A stretch of DNA of 39,141 bases. It comes from Singulisphaera sp. GP187 (lineage in GTDB: Bacteria; Planctomycetota; Phycisphaerae; Phycisphaerales; SM1A02). The DNA lies in contig CAMDAQ010000010.1 in assembly GCA_945888705.1 (NCBI GenBank), positions 1-39,141 on the forward strand, read 5' to 3'. Of this stretch, positions 37,628 to 39,141 are shown piece by piece (positions within the stretch are counted from its first letter, which is position 1; the number at the start of each line of letters is the position of its first letter). The notes under the pieces were generated by a model that worked only from the letters and a program-made list of their open reading frames with translations, made no database searches and was not told the DNA's origin. The translations under genes and the position numbers were made by a program.

Positions 37628-39141
37628 GCTCGGAACCCGCCGTAGTTGAGGGTGGTGTCCGGGTGCGCGCTGCCGCGGTTCGACGCACGGCAGCCGTCGG
37701 AGCCGATGAACCAGCCCCCGCCACGGGCCACGCGGCCCGAGCCAGTCGCTGGGCCCGACGGGTCGACCTGGGCGCCCGCCGCGTAAACGCTGTCCCAGTC
37801 ATTCACCCACTCATAGACATTCCCCGACATGTCGTGCAGGCCGTAGCCGTTGCCGAGCTTGCCGCCCACGGGGCGGGTCTGGACACCGGAGTTACCTCCG
37901 CAGCAAGAGCCGTACCACGCAATGTTCCCCAGCAGGGTGTCATCGTTCGTGCCGCTCAGGTAGCCCGTGAAACCATGGAACGCGGTCGTCGTCCCCGCTC
38001 GGTAGGCGTACTCCCACTCGGCTTCGGTGGGCAGGCGCATGCCCGTCTGGGTCAGGAAGCCTTGGATCGTGTTCCAACTCACCCGCTCCACCGGGCGGTT
38101 GGGGACTTGGGCGGCAGGAACCTGCGTACTTGCACTCTGGAAGTAGCTCGGGTTCGACCCCATCCGCGCCTGCCACTGCGCCTGCGTGACTTCGTAGCGC
38201 CCCATGTAGAAAGCGTTGGTCAGCGTCACCGTGTGGACGGGGCTCTCGTCGCTATAGCATCCATATTGCTGCGACGCGCTGCACCCCATCTGGAACGAGC
38301 CCGGCGGGATCAGCACGAACTCGATCTGCGTGGCCGTGTCCTTCACGCGCCAGGCCAAACCCGTGGCGGTGATCGCTGCACGGAGCGCGGGGTCGGTCAC
38401 CACCGCGGGGTCGGGAACTGCGTCCAAGAGCGTCGCCCAGGATGGGGTCACAATCGCAAGATAAGAAAACGCGCCTGACGCAACTAGGAGTCCAGCCGGT
38501 GTCTGGAGCCGAACATCAACGCTCGTGCCCACAGCGCCCGGCGGCGTGACTGCCGAGACGACGGTCGGCGAGATCTGTGTGAACGACTGCGCTGGAGCGC
38601 TACCGAACCACACTGCAGTTGTGTTCTGGAGGAATGCACCTGTGATGGTGACGGTTCCACCACCCTGCGCAGCGCCAAAGCTTGGAACCACGCTGCTAAT
38701 CGATGAATAGGTGTAGCCACCTGCGAGGGTTCCTGTCCGACCATTCGCCGTCACCGAGACCGCAGCTGATCCTGTCGCACCGGCTGGGGTGATGGCACTG
38801 ATCGTCGTTGCATTGACAATCTGGATTCCGGTTGCAGCGACCCCGCCAATCGTGACTGATGTCGTACCGGGGAAGTAGTTGCCGCTGATGGTGACGGGCG
38901 TGCCGCCAAACGTCGGTCCGATGCTTGGTGTGATCGAGCTAACCACAGGCGCGCACGGTCCCCAAACGCTGAGGATCACTCCAAGGTCGGCACCATCGAC
39001 GGACCCGTCACCGTTGACATCAGCACCGAACTCTCCGCCGGATGTTCCCCAAGCGCTGAGCAGTGCGCCAAAGTCACTGCCGTCGACCTGCCCGTTGCCC
39101 GTCAGATCCCCCGGGCACTGCGCAGCCGCCGGCACCGCAGC
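37612..39141 (-). CDS. Secreted protein with N-terminal dockerin-like pair, two IPT/TIG domains and FGE-like domain (5' truncated by window)
   Basis: At least 509 aa; the frame stays open to the window edge and the visible N-terminus (A-A-V-P-A-A-A-Q-C) looks like the end of a signal peptide, so only a few codons are missing. Two dockerin-like units come first (D-L-T-G-N-G-Q-V-D-G-S-D-F-G; D-V-N-G-D-G-S-V-D-G-A-D-L-G, closing W-G-P-C). Two IPT/TIG immunoglobulin-like domains follow (S-I-T-P-S-I-G-P-T-F-G-G; S-V-V-P-S-F-G-A-A-Q-G-G). The FGE-sulfatase domain (about 240-507) has L-I-P-P-G-S-F-Q-M-G, M-R-L-P-T-E-A-E-W-E-Y and G-L-H-D-M-S-G-N-V-Y-E-W-V-N-D-W. The dockerin is at the front, unlike all others here. 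An extracellular location is clear; enzymatic activity is unproven. Confidence 0.88.
   Translation of the reverse strand, partial: AAVPAAAQCPGDLTGNGQVDGSDFGALLSAWGTSGGEFGADVNGDGSVDGADLGVILSVWGPCAPVVSSITPSIGPTFGGTPVTISGNYFPGTTSVTIGGVAATGIQIVNATTISAITPAGATGSAAVSVTANGRTGTLAGGYTYSSISSVVPSFGAAQGGGTVTITGAFLQNTTAVWFGSAPAQSFTQISPTVVSAVTPPGAVGTSVDVRLQTPAGLLVASGAFSYLAIVTPSWATLLDAVPDPAVVTDPALRAAITATGLAWRVKDTATQIEFVLIPPGSFQMGCSASQQYGCYSDESPVHTVTLTNAFYMGRYEVTQAQWQARMGSNPSYFQSASTQVPAAQVPNRPVERVSWNTIQGFLTQTGMRLPTEAEWEYAYRAGTTTAFHGFTGYLSGTNDDTLLGNIAWYGSCCGGNSGVQTRPVGGKLGNGYGLHDMSGNVYEWVNDWDSVYAAGAQVDPSGPATGSGRVARGGGWFIGSDGCRASNRGSAHPDTTLNYGGFRAARTP

Overview
The window looks like chromosomal DNA of a GC-rich Planctomycetota bacterium, most likely of the Phycisphaerae. 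Seven secreted proteins carry a dockerin-like module (two EF-hand-like D-x-D/N-x-D-G repeats), five of them ending in a W-G-x-C-P tail and most with few recognisable catalytic domains. Other hints are the planctomycete-style pseudopilin-like C-terminus at 9354-11186, formylglycine-generating-enzyme-like (FGE-like) secreted proteins, and a tRNA gene without an encoded CCA. The taxonomic call is inference from gene style; no rRNA or housekeeping marker is present.

Layout. 1-17.4 kb is chromosomal backbone: a sulfotransferase (-), tRNA-Pro(CGG) (-), a secreted dockerin protein, an H-NOX gas sensor followed 3 bp later by a hybrid histidine kinase, a convergent SulP transporter fused to beta-carbonic anhydrase, an MscS channel gene broken by an in-frame TAG, a PadR regulator translationally coupled to a membrane protein with a HAAS-like N-terminus, two secreted dockerin proteins (NxxGxxAF-like repeats; HAF-like repeats), an unrecognised HTH protein, a membrane protein of the GAP/Sap type and a DUF3313-like lipoprotein.

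17.4-36.3 kb is accessory DNA. Its left edge holds a frameshifted relic of a gene whose intact relative lies at 32640, a run of strong hairpins and an orphan tRNA 3' end. Then follow a plasmid/phage-type primase-helicase (AEP plus DUF3987), two dockerin proteins that share nucleotide-identical ends but have different middles, an HNH-like protein lacking the usual catalytic His, a complete type I restriction-modification operon hsdM-hsdS-hsdR with overlapping ATGA junctions, an acidic orphan protein, two further secreted proteins, and a compact co-directional module (32640-36225): conserved small protein, Cas4/AddB-like Fe-S nuclease, 40-aa hydrophobic protein, 175-aa protein, DUF932 protein and 38-aa membrane peptide, closed by a strong terminator. 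No intact integrase or transposase is visible, so this is read as an integrated plasmid-like element, or the remains of several, carrying a defence locus.

36.4-39.1 kb returns to chromosomal style: two tandem minus-strand FGE-like secreted proteins. The second runs off the window and carries an N-terminal dockerin and two IPT/TIG domains.

The strongest candidates for new biology are the 32640-36225 module together with the primase-helicase, the HNH-like gene with its own operator-promoter next to the restriction operon, and the reuse of identical signal-peptide and dockerin DNA around unrelated passenger domains.
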